Shown: piece after piece, positions 52,899-61,896 of the stretch | Layout: each line of letters opens with the position of its first letter | How positions within the stretch are numbered: the first letter of the stretch is position 1 | Source: Streptomyces durocortorensis | GTDB lineage: Bacteria; Actinomycetota; Actinomycetes; Streptomycetales; Streptomycetaceae | NCBI RefSeq assembly: GCF_031760065.1 | Contig: NZ_CP134500.1 | Coordinates: forward strand, 2,170,001-2,234,000 | Direction of reading: 5' to 3' | Length of the DNA: 64,000 nucleotides | Program-made: the position numbers and the translations under genes | Notes under the pieces: model-generated | The model's input: the letters and a program-made list of their open reading frames with translations, nothing else | The model's database searches: none | Told to the model about the DNA's origin: nothing

Positions 52899-55376
52899 AT
52901 GGCCAGCACAGCAGCAGCCGGTATCCCGGCCGCCGACACCTCCGAGGCCGAGCTCATGATCGGCGGGATGACCTGCGCCTCGTGCGCCGCCCGCGTCGAG
53001 AAGAAGCTCAACCGGATGGACGGCGTCACCGCCACGGTGAATTACGCGACCGAGAAGGCCCGCGTCACCTACGGGGAGGGACTGGAGCTGGCGGATCTCG
53101 TCGCGACGGTCGAGAAGACCGGCTACACCGCGCGCCCCGTCGCGCTGCCGCCGGACAGAACGCCGACGCCGGCACCCACCCCGTCCACCCCGCAGCCGTA
53201 CGTCTCCGAGGCCGACGCCCGAACGGACGCCGAGGCCGCCCGCCGCACAACCAGCGACACGGGCACAGACGCGGGCCCGGACTCAGACACGGGCATAGGC
53301 GCGGGCTCGGAGACAGGCACAGGCGCAGGCACAGGCTCGGGTGCCGGCCCCGTCCTCCCGCCCCACGCCGCCACCAGCCCCGACACCGCCGCACCTTCCG
53401 CCGAAGCCGAGCAGGACGCCTCTCTGGCCTCCCTCAGGCAACGCCTGGTCGTGTCCGCCGCACTCGCCGCCCCCGTCGTACTGCTCGCCATGATCCCCGC
53501 CCTCCAGTTCGACTCCTGGCAGTGGCTGAGCCTCACCCTCGCCGCTCCCGTCGTCATCTGGGGTGGCCTGCCCTTCCACCGGGCCGCCTGGACCAACGCC
53601 AAGCACGGCGCGGCGACCATGGACACACTGGTCTCGCTCGGCACACTCGCCGCGTTCGGCTGGTCGCTGTGGGCCCTGTTCCTCGGCGACGCCGGGATGC
53701 CTGGTATGCGGCACGGCTTCGACTTCATCGTCTCGCGCGCCGACGCCACCTCCGCGATCTACCTGGAGGTGGCGGCCGGAGTCATCACGTTCATCCTGCT
53801 GGGCCGCTGGCTGGAGGCCCGCGCGAAGCGGAAGTCCGGGGCGGCGCTGCGGGCGTTGATGCACCTGGGCGCCAAGGACGTCACCGCCCTCAGGGCCGGT
53901 ACGGAGGTACGCATTCCGGCGAGCGCGCTCGTCGTCGGCGACCATTTCGTCGTACGCCCCGGGGAGAAGATCGCCACCGACGGAACCGTGATCGAAGGTT
54001 CCTCCGCCGTCGACGCCTCCATGCTCACCGGCGAATCGCTGCCGGTGGACGTCACGGTGGGCGATCCGGTCACCGGTGCGACGCTGAACGCGGGCGGGCG
54101 GCTCGTCGTCGAGGCCACCCGCGTCGGAGCCGACACCCAGCTCGCCCGAATGGCCAAACTGGTGGAGGACGCCCAGAACGGCAAAGCAGCCGCCCAACGC
54201 CTCGCCGACCGCATCTCCGCCGTCTTCGTCCCCATCGTCATCGCCCTCGCCCTGGGCACCCTCGGCTTCTGGCTCGGCAACGACGCAGGACTCACCGCCG
54301 CCTTCACCGCGGCCGTCGCCGTCCTCATCATCGCCTGCCCCTGCGCCCTCGGCCTCGCCACCCCCACCGCCCTCATGGTCGGCACCGGCCGCGGCGCCCA
54401 ACTCGGCATCCTCATCAAAGGCCCCGAAGTCCTCGAAACCACCCGCCGCGCCGACACCATCGTCCTCGACAAAACCGGCACCGTCACCACCGGCCGCATG
54501 ACCCTCCACACCACCCACACCACCAAAACCACCACCGAACACGAAGTCCTCCGACTCGCCGGAGCACTGGAGAACGCCTCCGAACACCCCATCGCCCAAG
54601 CCGTCGCCACCGACACCACCGGCCCCCTCCCCACCCCCGACGACTTCACCAACATCCCCGGCCTCGGCGTCCAGGGCACCGTCGAAGGCCACGCCCTCCT
54701 CGTCGGACGCGAACAACTCCTGACCGACGCCGCGATTCCCCTCCCGCCCGAGCTGTCCGCGGCCCTGGCGGAGGCCGAGGAGAACGGGCGTACCGCCGTC
54801 GTCGTGGCCTGGGACGGGGAGGCGCGGGGTGTGCTCGGAGTGGCCGACACGGTCAAGGACAGCAGCGCGGCCGCCGTGGCCGAACTGCGCACCCTCGGGC
54901 TGAGGCCCGTGCTCCTGACCGGTGACAACCGGGCCGTGGCGGAGACGGTCGCGGCCGAGGTCGGCATCGAGGAGGTGTACGCGGAGGTCATGCCGCAGGA
55001 CAAGGTCGACGTGGTCAAGCGCCTTCAGTCCGAGGGCCGTTCGGTGGCGATGGTCGGGGACGGCGTCAACGACGCGGCGGCTCTGGCCACCGCAGACCTG
55101 GGGCTGGCGATGGGCACCGGGACGGATGCGGCGATCGAGGCGAGCGACCTCACCCTGGTTCGTGGAGATCTCAAGGTGACAGCTGACGCAATCCGCCTCT
55201 CCAGGCGTACTCTGGCCACCATCAGGGGCAACCTCTTCTGGGCCTTCGGGTACAACGTCGCGGCCTTGCCCCTGGCTGCAAGTGGCCTGCTCAACCCTAT
55301 GATCGCGGGAGCCGCCATGGCGTTTTCGTCCGTGTTCGTCGTCACGAACAGCCTACGGTTGCGTGCCTTCACGTAA
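52899..55376 (+). CDS. copA: Copper-exporting P1B-type ATPase
   Basis: 825 residues. One N-terminal HMA domain (GMTCASC, Cys26 and Cys29) is followed by an 80-residue linker of Thr/Gly/Asp/Ala repeats (about 85-165), two leading helices, the actuator TGES, the metal-site CPC (480-482), the phosphorylated Asp524 in DKTGTVTTG, the nucleotide-domain SEHP, and [16 protein letters not shown]. It pumps Cu(I) outward. Codon use between about 54140 and 54720 differs sharply from both flanks (nearly all C-ending, with GAA, AAA and CAA), suggesting a recombined segment. Second gene of the copper cassette, 102 bp after copZ. Confidence 0.94.
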   Translation: MASTAAAGIPAADTSEAELMIGGMTCASCAARVEKKLNRMDGVTATVNYATEKARVTYGEGLELADLVATVEKTGYTARPVALPPDRTPTPAPTPSTPQPYVSEADARTDAEAARRTTSDTGTDAGPDSDTGIGAGSETGTGAGTGSGAGPVLPPHAATSPDTAAPSAEAEQDASLASLRQRLVVSAALAAPVVLLAMIPALQFDSWQWLSLTLAAPVVIWGGLPFHRAAWTNAKHGAATMDTLVSLGTLAAFGWSLWALFLGDAGMPGMRHGFDFIVSRADATSAIYLEVAAGVITFILLGRWLEARAKRKSGAALRALMHLGAKDVTALRAGTEVRIPASALVVGDHFVVRPGEKIATDGTVIEGSSAVDASMLTGESLPVDVTVGDPVTGATLNAGGRLVVEATRVGADTQLARMAKLVEDAQNGKAAAQRLADRISAVFVPIVIALALGTLGFWLGNDAGLTAAFTAAVAVLIIACPCALGLATPTALMVGTGRGAQLGILIKGPEVLETTRRADTIVLDKTGTVTTGRMTLHTTHTTKTTTEHEVLRLAGALENASEHPIAQAVATDTTGPLPTPDDFTNIPGLGVQGTVEGHALLVGREQLLTDAAIPLPPELSAALAEAEENGRTAVVVAWDGEARGVLGVADTVKDSSAAAVAELRTLGLRPVLLTGDNRAVAETVAAEVGIEEVYAEVMPQDKVDVVKRLQSEGRSVAMVGDGVNDAAALATADLGLAMGTGTDAAIEASDLTLVRGDLKVTADAIRLSRRTLATIRGNLFWAFGYNVAALPLAASGLLNPMIAGAAMAFSSVFVVTNSLRLRAFT

Positions 55377-55457
55377 CTTCCACAAAGAGATTTAGATCAC
55401 ACCGCTATTGGGGTAACCATCCGGTGGGTTCGTGAGTCTTAGAGTGCGATGCCAAGG

Positions 55458-55544
55458 ATGTCTTGGGGGACGTCCGATGGAGTGTCTTGGGGGACGCTCC
55501 TGTTGGCAAGCGTTGGCCGGGGCACGTGCACCGGGGAGCTTTGA
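55458..55544 (+). CDS. Possible 28-codon leader peptide
   Basis: ATG 55458 opens MSWGTSDGVSWGT and continues to TGA at 55544, with AAGG just upstream. The two SWGT units come from a 14-bp repeat, TGTCTTGGGGGACG, at 55459-55472 and 55483-55496. It could be a leader peptide, or the repeat could be a DNA or RNA element. Weak evidence only. Confidence 0.3.
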   Translation: MSWGTSDGVSWGTLLLASVGRGTCTGEL

Positions 55545-55726
55545 GCGGCCCTCCCGTGCGTACGTACCCCGGCAGACCGCAGCACAACAGAACAACGGGA
55601 GCTTCGACTCCCTACAGACGCCCGGCCGGATCCCGTGGGGGGAATCCGCTCCGGGATATGGGAAGCGCCCCGGCCGTCGACCCGTGGGGGGATCGGCGGC
55701 GGGGCGTTTCTCGCGCGCTCAGCACC

Positions 55727-55795
55727 TCAGCGCCCCCCTTTCAGCGCCCCCCTTTCAGCGCCCCCCTTTCAGCGCCCCTCCTTCAGCCCCCTCCT
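55727..55795. repeat. 14-bp tandem repeat
   Basis: TCAGCGCCCCCCTT three times exactly (55727-55768), then two degenerate copies. Confidence 0.88.
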
Positions 55796-55880
55796 TCACC
55801 GCCCACCTTCAGCTCAGCGGCCTCCCCGTCGGCGGGCTCAGGCAGGGCGCACACACCTGCCCGCCCCCTGAACGCCGAAT

Positions 55881-55924
55881 CGCCCCGGACACCGCGCTCT
55901 GTGCGAAGCGCGGTACGCGGGGCG
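55881..55924. terminator. Citrate synthase terminator
   Basis: Two-part hairpin: CGCCCCG with CGGGGCG outside, ACCGCGCT with AGCGCGGT inside, an internal 3 x 3 loop and an 8-nt apical loop. It is 47 bp beyond the gene stop on the minus strand. Confidence 0.7.
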
Positions 55925-55970
55925 AAGGCAGTCGGCCGAAGAGGCCGGGTGGTGCGGGGAGGGCTCCGGG

Positions 55971-57269
55971 TCAGCGGCCCTCGACCGGGACGAAGTCACG
56001 CAGGACCTCGCCGGTGTAGATCTGGCGCGGGCGGCCGATGCGGGAACCCGGCTCCTTGATCATCTCGTGCCACTGGGCGATCCAGCCCGGAAGGCGGCCG
56101 AGCGCGAAGAGCACGGTGAACATCTCGGTCGGGAAGCCCATGGCCCGGTAGATCAGACCGGTGTAGAAGTCCACGTTCGGGTAGAGGTTGCGCGAGACGA
56201 AGTACTCGTCGGAGAGCGCGTGCTCCTCCAGCTTGAGCGCGATGTCGAGCAGCTCGTCGGACTTGCCGAGCGCGGACAGCACGTCGTGGGCGGCAGCCTT
56301 GATGATCTTGGCGCGCGGGTCGAAGGACTTGTACACCCGGTGGCCGAAGCCCATCAGGCGGACGCCGTCCTCCTTGTTCTTCACCTTGCGGATGAAGGAG
56401 TCGACATCGCCGCCGTTGGCCTGGATGCCTTCCAGCATCTCCAGCACCGACTGATTGGCGCCACCGTGCAGGGGGCCCCACAGCGCGGAGATGCCGGCGG
56501 AGATCGAGGCGAACATGTTCGCCTGCGAGGAGCCGACCAGACGCACGGTGGAGGTCGAACAGTTCTGCTCGTGGTCCGCGTGCAGGATGAGCAGCTTGTC
56601 CAGCGCCGAGACGACGACCGGGTCCAGCTCGTACTCCTGGGCGGGGACCGAGAAGGTCATGCGCAGGAAGTTCTCGACGTACCCGAGATCGTTGCGCGGG
56701 TAGACGAAGGGGTGCCCGATCGACTTCTTGTAGGCGTACGCGGCGATCGTAGGCAGCTTCGCCAGCAGGCGGATCGTCGAGAGGTGGCGCTGCTTCTCGT
56801 CGAACGGGTTGTGGCTGTCCTGGTAGAACGTGGACAGCGCGCTGACGACCGAGGACAGCATGGCCATCGGGTGGGCGTCGCGCGGGAAGCCGTCGAAGAA
56901 CCGCTTGACGTCCTCGTGCAGCAGCGTGTGCTGGGTGATCTCGTTCCTGAAGGCGGCCAGCTCGTCGACCTTCGGCAGGTCACCGTTGATCAGCGTGTAC
57001 GCGACCTCAAGGAACGACGAGCGCTCGGCGAGCTGCTCGATCGGGTATCCGCGGTAGCGCAGGATGCCCTGCTCACCGTCGAGGTACGTGATGGCGGATT
57101 TATAGGCGGCGGTGTTGCCGTATCCGCTGTCCAGCGTGACCAGGCCGGTATTGCTCCGAAGCTTCCCGATGTCGAAGCCCTTGTCGCCGACGGTGCTGTC
57201 GATCACCGGGTAGGTGTACTCGTCATCGCCGTACCGCAGTACTACAGCGTTGTTGGTGTGCTCGCTCAC
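55971..57269 (-). CDS. gltA: Citrate synthase
   Basis: 432 residues, type II citrate synthase. The catalytic residues are in LWGPLHGGANQ (His), MGFGHRVYK (His) and YPNVDFYTG (Asp); acetyl-CoA-binding segments are also visible, as is LHADHEQNCSTSTVRLVGS. It condenses oxaloacetate and acetyl-CoA at the entry of the TCA cycle. GTG 57269 is chosen, with GAGGG close upstream; it gives the usual MSEHTNN-type N-terminus. Single-gene unit with its own terminator. The symbol citA is also used for the Streptomyces enzyme. Confidence 0.96.
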   Translation of the reverse strand: MSEHTNNAVVLRYGDDEYTYPVIDSTVGDKGFDIGKLRSNTGLVTLDSGYGNTAAYKSAITYLDGEQGILRYRGYPIEQLAERSSFLEVAYTLINGDLPKVDELAAFRNEITQHTLLHEDVKRFFDGFPRDAHPMAMLSSVVSALSTFYQDSHNPFDEKQRHLSTIRLLAKLPTIAAYAYKKSIGHPFVYPRNDLGYVENFLRMTFSVPAQEYELDPVVVSALDKLLILHADHEQNCSTSTVRLVGSSQANMFASISAGISALWGPLHGGANQSVLEMLEGIQANGGDVDSFIRKVKNKEDGVRLMGFGHRVYKSFDPRAKIIKAAAHDVLSALGKSDELLDIALKLEEHALSDEYFVSRNLYPNVDFYTGLIYRAMGFPTEMFTVLFALGRLPGWIAQWHEMIKEPGSRIGRPRQIYTGEVLRDFVPVEGR

Positions 57270-57483
57270 GTCATCCCTCACCGACGTAGTGCCTCTTCTT
57301 CGAGGTGCCCTGACTGTCTCCACCCTCCCCCATTCGGCTCAGGAGAGTGCACTCGGGGTCGTCCATTGGACCTACTGACGGCACTGAGTGCCGCCAACTT
57401 ACTCATCCTGCCCCCTTGACTCCGGTTCCGGAAGGCCTCCGTGATGTTTCCCACCGATTTGATCGATCATTTTTGTGTAGGGG

Positions 57484-59709
57484 TCACGAGAAGTCTTCTC
57501 CTGAGCCGCCCCGGAGCCGGAAATCCAGTGCCGTACAGCGTCTGCCTGCGGAAACCGTGCGGACCGCCTGGCCGATCGCCTTACGGGACCCGACCAGCAC
57601 GACGAGCTTCTTGGCCCGGGTCACGGCGGTGTAGAGGAGGTTGCGCTGGAGCATCATCCAGGCGCTGGTGGTGACGGGGACGACGACGGCCGGATACTCG
57701 CTGCCCTGGGAGCGGTGGATGGTCATGGCGTACGCGTGGGCCAGCTCGTCCAGCTCGTCGAAGTCGTAGCCGATCTCCTCGTCCTCGTCGGTGCGGACGG
57801 TGAGCCTCTGTTCGTCCGCGTCGAGGGCGGTGACGATGCCGACCGTGCCGTTGAAGACGCCGTTCTCGCCCTTGTCGTAGTTGTTGCGAATCTGGGTGAC
57901 CTTGTCGCCGACGCGGAAGACTCGGCCGCCGAACCGCTTCTCGGGGAGGTCGGGGCGGCCGGGGGTGATGGCCTGCTGGAGCAGCCCGTTCAGGTGGCCC
58001 GCGCCGGCCGGACCGCGATGCATCGGCGCGAGGACCTGCACGTCACGGCGGGGGTTGAGACCGAACTTGGCCGGAATGCGACGGGCCGCCACGTCCACGG
58101 CGAGCTTGCCCGCGTCCTCCGTCTCGTCCTCCACGAAGAGGAAGAAGTCGCTCAGTCCTTCGGTGAGCGGGGGTCGGCCGGCGTTGATCCGGTGCGCGTT
58201 GGTGACCACACCCGACTGCTGGGCCTGGCGGAAGATCCGGGTGAGGCGCACGGCCGGGACCGGGCCGCCGTCCGCGAGCAGATCGCTCAGCACCTCCCCC
58301 GCGCCGACCGAAGGCAGCTGGTCGACGTCACCCACGAGAAGCAGATGGGCACCGGGTGCCACGGCCTTGACGAGCTTGTTGGCGAGCAGCAGATCGAGCA
58401 TGGATGCCTCGTCGACGACGACCAGATCGGCGTCCAGCGGCCGGTCCCGGTCGTACGCCGCGTCCCCGCCGGGCTTCAGTTCGAGCAGCCGGTGCACGGT
58501 GGACGCCTCGGCTCCGGTCAGCTCGGCGAGCCGCTTGGCGGCGCGGCCCGTGGGCGCGGCCAGCACCACCTTGGCCCGTTTCGCCCGGGCCAGCTCGACG
58601 ATGGACCGGACGGTGAACGACTTCCCGCAGCCGGGCCCGCCGGTCAGGACGGCCACCTTCCGGCTGAGCGCGAGCCGTACGGCCTCCTCCTGCTCGGGCG
58701 CGAGGCTGGCCCCCGTACGCGTGGCGAGCCAGGCCAGCGCCTTGTCCCAGTCCACGTCCTGGAAAGCGGGCATCCGGTCCTCGCCGGTGTTCAGCAGCCG
58801 CCGTACCTGCCCGGCGAGCGACAGCTCGGCCCGGTGGAACGGCACCAGGTAGACAGCGGTGACCGGCTCACCCCCCTCCGGTGACGGCACCTTCTCCCGT
58901 ACGACACCCTCCGGGTCCGCGGCGAGCTCCGCCAGGCACTCGATGACCAGCCCGGTGTCGACCTGGAGCAGCTTCACCCCGTCCGCGATGAGCCGCTCCT
59001 CGGGAAGGAAGCAGTGCCCCTGGTCGGAGGACTGGGACAGCGCGTACTGAAGCCCGGCCTTGACGCGCTCGGGGCTGTCGTGCGGAATGCCGACCGCCTG
59101 GGCGATCCGGTCGGCGGTCAGGAAGCCGATGCCCCAGACGTCGGCGGCCAGCCGGTAGGGCTGGTTCCTCACGACGGAGATGGAGGCGTCCTCGTACTTC
59201 TTGTAGATGCGGACGGCGATGGAGGTGGAGACGCCGACGCCCTGGAGGAAGACCATGACCTCCTTGATCGCCTTCTGTTCCTCCCACGCGGCCGCGATCA
59301 TCTTCGTGCGCTTCGGGCCGAGGCCGGGGACCTCGACGAGGCGCTTCGGTTCGTTCTCGATGATGTCGAGGGTGTCGACACCGAAGTGGGTGGTGATCCG
59401 GTCGGCCATCACCGGCCCGATGCCCTTGATCAGCCCGGAGCCGAGGTAGCGGCGGATGCCCTGGATGGTGGCGGGCAGCACGGTGGTGTAGTTCTCGACG
59501 GTGAACTGCTTGCCGTACTGGGAGTGCGAGCCCCAACGGCCCTCCATCCGCAGCGACTCACCGACCTGCGCACCGAGCAGCGCACCGACCACGGTGAGGA
59601 GGTCACCGCCTCCGCGCCCGGTGTCGACGCGGGCGACGGTGTACCCGTTCTCCTCGTTGGCGTACGTGATCCTCTCCAGGACCCCTTCGAGGACGGCCAT
59701 GTTGGACAT
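57484..59709 (-). CDS. recD2: ATP-dependent RecD2-like DNA helicase
   Basis: 741 residues. The N-terminal region carries an OB-like part and tandem helix-hairpin-helix motifs (GSGLIKGIGPVMADRI, VPGLGPKRTKMI). Helicase motifs follow: Walker A as GGPGCGKS (the Cys form, near 355-362), Walker B VVVDEASMLD, LVGDVDQLPSVGAGEVL, and the C-terminal AMTIHRSQGSEYPAVV and YTAVTRAKKLVVLVG. RecD2 unwinds 5'-3' and acts in repair outside RecBCD. ATG 59709; ATG 59700 is in frame. Confidence 0.93.
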   Translation of the reverse strand: MSNMAVLEGVLERITYANEENGYTVARVDTGRGGGDLLTVVGALLGAQVGESLRMEGRWGSHSQYGKQFTVENYTTVLPATIQGIRRYLGSGLIKGIGPVMADRITTHFGVDTLDIIENEPKRLVEVPGLGPKRTKMIAAAWEEQKAIKEVMVFLQGVGVSTSIAVRIYKKYEDASISVVRNQPYRLAADVWGIGFLTADRIAQAVGIPHDSPERVKAGLQYALSQSSDQGHCFLPEERLIADGVKLLQVDTGLVIECLAELAADPEGVVREKVPSPEGGEPVTAVYLVPFHRAELSLAGQVRRLLNTGEDRMPAFQDVDWDKALAWLATRTGASLAPEQEEAVRLALSRKVAVLTGGPGCGKSFTVRSIVELARAKRAKVVLAAPTGRAAKRLAELTGAEASTVHRLLELKPGGDAAYDRDRPLDADLVVVDEASMLDLLLANKLVKAVAPGAHLLLVGDVDQLPSVGAGEVLSDLLADGGPVPAVRLTRIFRQAQQSGVVTNAHRINAGRPPLTEGLSDFFLFVEDETEDAGKLAVDVAARRIPAKFGLNPRRDVQVLAPMHRGPAGAGHLNGLLQQAITPGRPDLPEKRFGGRVFRVGDKVTQIRNNYDKGENGVFNGTVGIVTALDADEQRLTVRTDEDEEIGYDFDELDELAHAYAMTIHRSQGSEYPAVVVPVTTSAWMMLQRNLLYTAVTRAKKLVVLVGSRKAIGQAVRTVSAGRRCTALDFRLRGGSGEDFS

Positions 59710-59762
59710 GTACCGACGCTACCGGTTGGCACTGACAGGGCGGTTCGCGGCCCCAAGCCCCG

Positions 59763-60218
59763 TCACGGGGTGCGGGGGCCGGGCCCGCCGCCCCGGTACT
59801 CGTTCGCCGGCAGGGTGTCCATGGTCGAGCGCAGCAGGTCGATGAAGTCCTCGAACCGCTGGATCCCCTGCGGCGAGTACGTGGACATCGCCTCGGCCAT
59901 CCGTTCCGCGTACGGCCCGAAGAACGCCTCCGCGCGCGGCCGGATGTCGGGGCTGCTGCGCAGCGTGACGACCCGGCGGTCGGTGCTCTCACGGGTGCGG
60001 ACGATGTGCCCGGCCTGTTCGAGCCGCTTGAGGAGGATGGCCGTCGCGCCGGAGGAGAGCGAGACGCGCTCGCTGAGGCGGGCGGGCGAGAGCGGTGTGC
60101 CCTGGTCCTCGGCGTACAGGATCTCCACCAGGGCGGCGGCATCGGTGGAGTGCGGCCCGAGCCAGGTCGCGAAGCGGCGCGTGAACTCGGTGCGGTACGC
60201 CAGTGGCTCGGCGTCGCC
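59763..60218 (-). pseudogene. MarR-family regulator with damaged 5' end
   Basis: The winged-helix core is intact: LSPARLSERVSLSSGATAILLKRLEQAGHIVRTR, then STDRRVVTL. Reading upstream in frame gives EPLAYRTEFTRRFATWLGPHSTDAAALVE, a plausible MarR first helix, but no start codon precedes it before the frame enters the opposing MFS sequence near 60215. Only an internal GTG at 60128 could start a protein of 121 residues, lacking the dimerisation helix. Most likely a casualty of the deletion that also hit the MFS gene. Confidence 0.6.
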
Positions 60219-60773
60219 GCCGTGGCCTTGGGCGTCGCACTGATCGTCGTGGACATCACGATCGTCAATGTGATCCTCGCGCCGATCACCGAGGACCTCT
60301 CCATCGCCTCGTCCGAGGCCCAGTGGATCCAGGAGTCCTACGCGATCACCTTCGCGACCCTCCTCCTGGTCACCGGCCGCCTCAGCGACCTCTACGGCGC
60401 GCGCCGGATCCTCCTGCTGGGCCTCCTCGTGTTCGGCGCGACGAGCCTGCTCGCCACCCTCGCACCGAGCGGCGGGCTGCTGATCCCGGCCCGGTTCGCC
60501 CAGGGCGTCGGCGGAGCGATGATCCTGCCCACCCCGCCGGCCCTACTGAACGCCACCTTGGCCGCGGCTGTGGGGCCGCTGCGTACGGCCACGGCGGCGG
60601 AGGCGGCGCGCGAGGCGATGGCGGTGGGCGTGCAGGTGTCCGGGTACGTGTGCGCGGGGCTACTGCTCCTGGCACTGGCGGCGATGCTGTTCATGTCACC
60701 GGGGGCGGGGCCGAAGTTCCGGGCCGAGGAGGAGCCGAGCGGTCGGCAGGAGGCGCCTGGCCGGGCCCGGTGA
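60183..60773 (+). pseudogene. MFS drug-efflux transporter remnant (internal deletion)
   Basis: The frame begins with no start codon at AVRQWLGVAAVALGVALIVVDITIVNV, the first helix of an EmrB/QacA-type exporter. It continues through helix 2-4 (RLSDLYGARRILLLG, then FAQGVGGAMILPTPPALL). It then jumps to a final helix (SGYVCAGLLLLALAAMLFM) and a short tail. About ten central helices are absent. The usual divergent MarR-MFS pair has been collapsed by deletions. Confidence 0.7.
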
Positions 60774-60846
60774 ACTTCGCTGAGCCCCGGTGAACCGCTG
60801 AACAACTCACTCGCACGTCCCACTTCCCAGCCCCCATGATGAACGC

Positions 60847-61353
60847 ATGGCCCTGAACGACACTCTGGCCCGCGTCGACGCGGACCTAGCCGCCGGACGC
60901 CTACCGGTGGCGAGGCAGCGCCTGCGCGGCCTGGTCTCCTCCTGCCCGCACGAGCCCGCGCCCCGCCGCCGCCTGGCCGAGGTCTACCGCCTGTACGGCG
61001 AAACGGCGCAGGCCGGCCGCTGGATGTACCTGGAGGAGGACCGCTCGCCGGAGGAGACGGCGGCCTTCGAGGAGCGGTACGCGAACGCCATAGGCCTGAT
61101 GCGCGCGGTCGCCTGGCGAGGCACGGAGGCGGACGCGCCGACACCGTTCGCCGCCGAGCAGCTGGCTGCCGTACGCGAGGCCGCCTCGGAGACCTTGGGC
61201 CGGCCGGTCACGTGGGACGGGCTGGTGGAGGTGAAGGGGGACGCGCGGGAGATCAGTCCGCTGACCGACGCCTTGACGGGTGCCGGGTGCCTGCTGTTCG
61301 CGATCGCTTTTCTGGGGATCTGGGCCTACGGGCTGGTCTCGCTGTTCGACTGA
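60847..61353 (+). CDS. DUF6584-type hypothetical protein
   Basis: 168 residues. The N-terminal half has TPR-like helices (LARVDADLAAGRLPVARQRLRGLVSSCP, then LRRRLAEVYRLYGETAQAGRW-like), and the C-terminus ends in one membrane helix (CLLFAIAFLGIWAYGLVSLF). Family resemblance is to DUF6584, common in Streptomyces and without known function. ATG 60847. The last 28 bases overlap the convergent gene. Confidence 0.75.
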   Translation: MALNDTLARVDADLAAGRLPVARQRLRGLVSSCPHEPAPRRRLAEVYRLYGETAQAGRWMYLEEDRSPEETAAFEERYANAIGLMRAVAWRGTEADAPTPFAAEQLAAVREAASETLGRPVTWDGLVEVKGDAREISPLTDALTGAGCLLFAIAFLGIWAYGLVSLFD

Positions 61354-61667
61354 GGCTGGGGCTGAGCGAGTGCGGCCTCCAGTCGGGAACCTCGGCTCTC
61401 CGCGATGCGCTGGACATGCTCCAACGACTCGGCCAGTCGGCGGGCGAGGAAGTGGATCTCGGGCGCGGTGACGCCGGGCCCGGTCAGTAGATCGTCGGCG
61501 TGGCCGAGCAGTTCGTAGGCCATGTCGAGCTGGATCTCCTCCACCTCATCGGCCCTCCGCGACACACGGCCGGCGCCGTCGCCCACGACGTAGCAGGGCT
61601 TCCCGCCAGTGCCTGTCCACGGCAGCAACCGTGCGACGGAGGCGCCACTCCCACCGGTCACCCTCAT
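61326..61667 (-). CDS. Conserved Streptomyces hypothetical linked to XRE-DUF397 loci
   Basis: 113 residues from ATG 61667, with GAGG 8 bases upstream. The N-terminus (MRVTGGSGASVARLLPW, GGKPCYVVGDGAG) and the helical part (ADEVEEIQLDMAYELLGHADDLL, FLARRLAESLEHVQRIAESRG) belong to a family I have seen next to XRE regulators with DUF397 partners. No enzymatic motif. It is divergent from the XRE gene, with a 9-bp inverted repeat between them. Confidence 0.72.
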   Translation of the reverse strand: MRVTGGSGASVARLLPWTGTGGKPCYVVGDGAGRVSRRADEVEEIQLDMAYELLGHADDLLTGPGVTAPEIHFLARRLAESLEHVQRIAESRGSRLEAALAQPQPQSNSETSP

Positions 61668-61799
61668 GCGACAGCCTCGCTTTCGGGGCCGAGGCGAAGG
61701 CTCGGGGGGCGTGGCAGCGGGTTCAGGGCACAGGCAAGGGCGTACGTCATTGGGGGGCCTGCTTTCTTGTCTTTCGGGCCGGACGGGCATCGCTTCTTT

Positions 61800-61842
61800 G
61801 CGTAGCGAACCCATCACAGAGTGGGGTCGGAGGTCGCTACGC
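61800..61842. promoter_or_regulatory. Inverted repeat upstream of the XRE regulator
   Basis: GCGTAGCGA (61800-61808) and TCGCTACGC (61834-61842): perfect 9-bp arms with a 25-bp spacer, ending 54 bp before the XRE start. Candidate autoregulatory operator. Confidence 0.55.
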
Positions 61843-61896
61843 TTCCAGGGGGTCGGGCATGACAGCACGCTGGTCAGATCGAGGAGTTGGGCGCGC

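Larger units (their letters stand above)
55377..55970. other. Long intergenic region between copA and citrate synthase
   Basis: 594 bp. It contains a short putative ORF with a repeated Trp-Gly-Thr motif (55458-55544), a 14-bp tandem repeat (55727-55795) and the citrate synthase terminator (55881-55924). The first 80 bp are unusually AT-rich (CACAAAGAGATTTAGATCAC), like a promoter. No longer protein is supported. Confidence 0.6.

Noticed and set aside
51101..54925. 1,274-codon plus-strand frame across the copper cassette
   Set aside because: It crosses the antisense methyltransferase, the CsoR operator, copZ and copA in another frame, and its sequence is His/Arg/Pro-rich with no domain. It is useful only as a sign of the odd codon use in copA.
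55432..56059. Two overlapping plus-strand frames of about 196 codons before citrate synthase
   Set aside because: They are Pro/Gly/Arg-rich, driven by the 14-bp C-rich repeat, pass through the terminator and end inside the citrate synthase gene.
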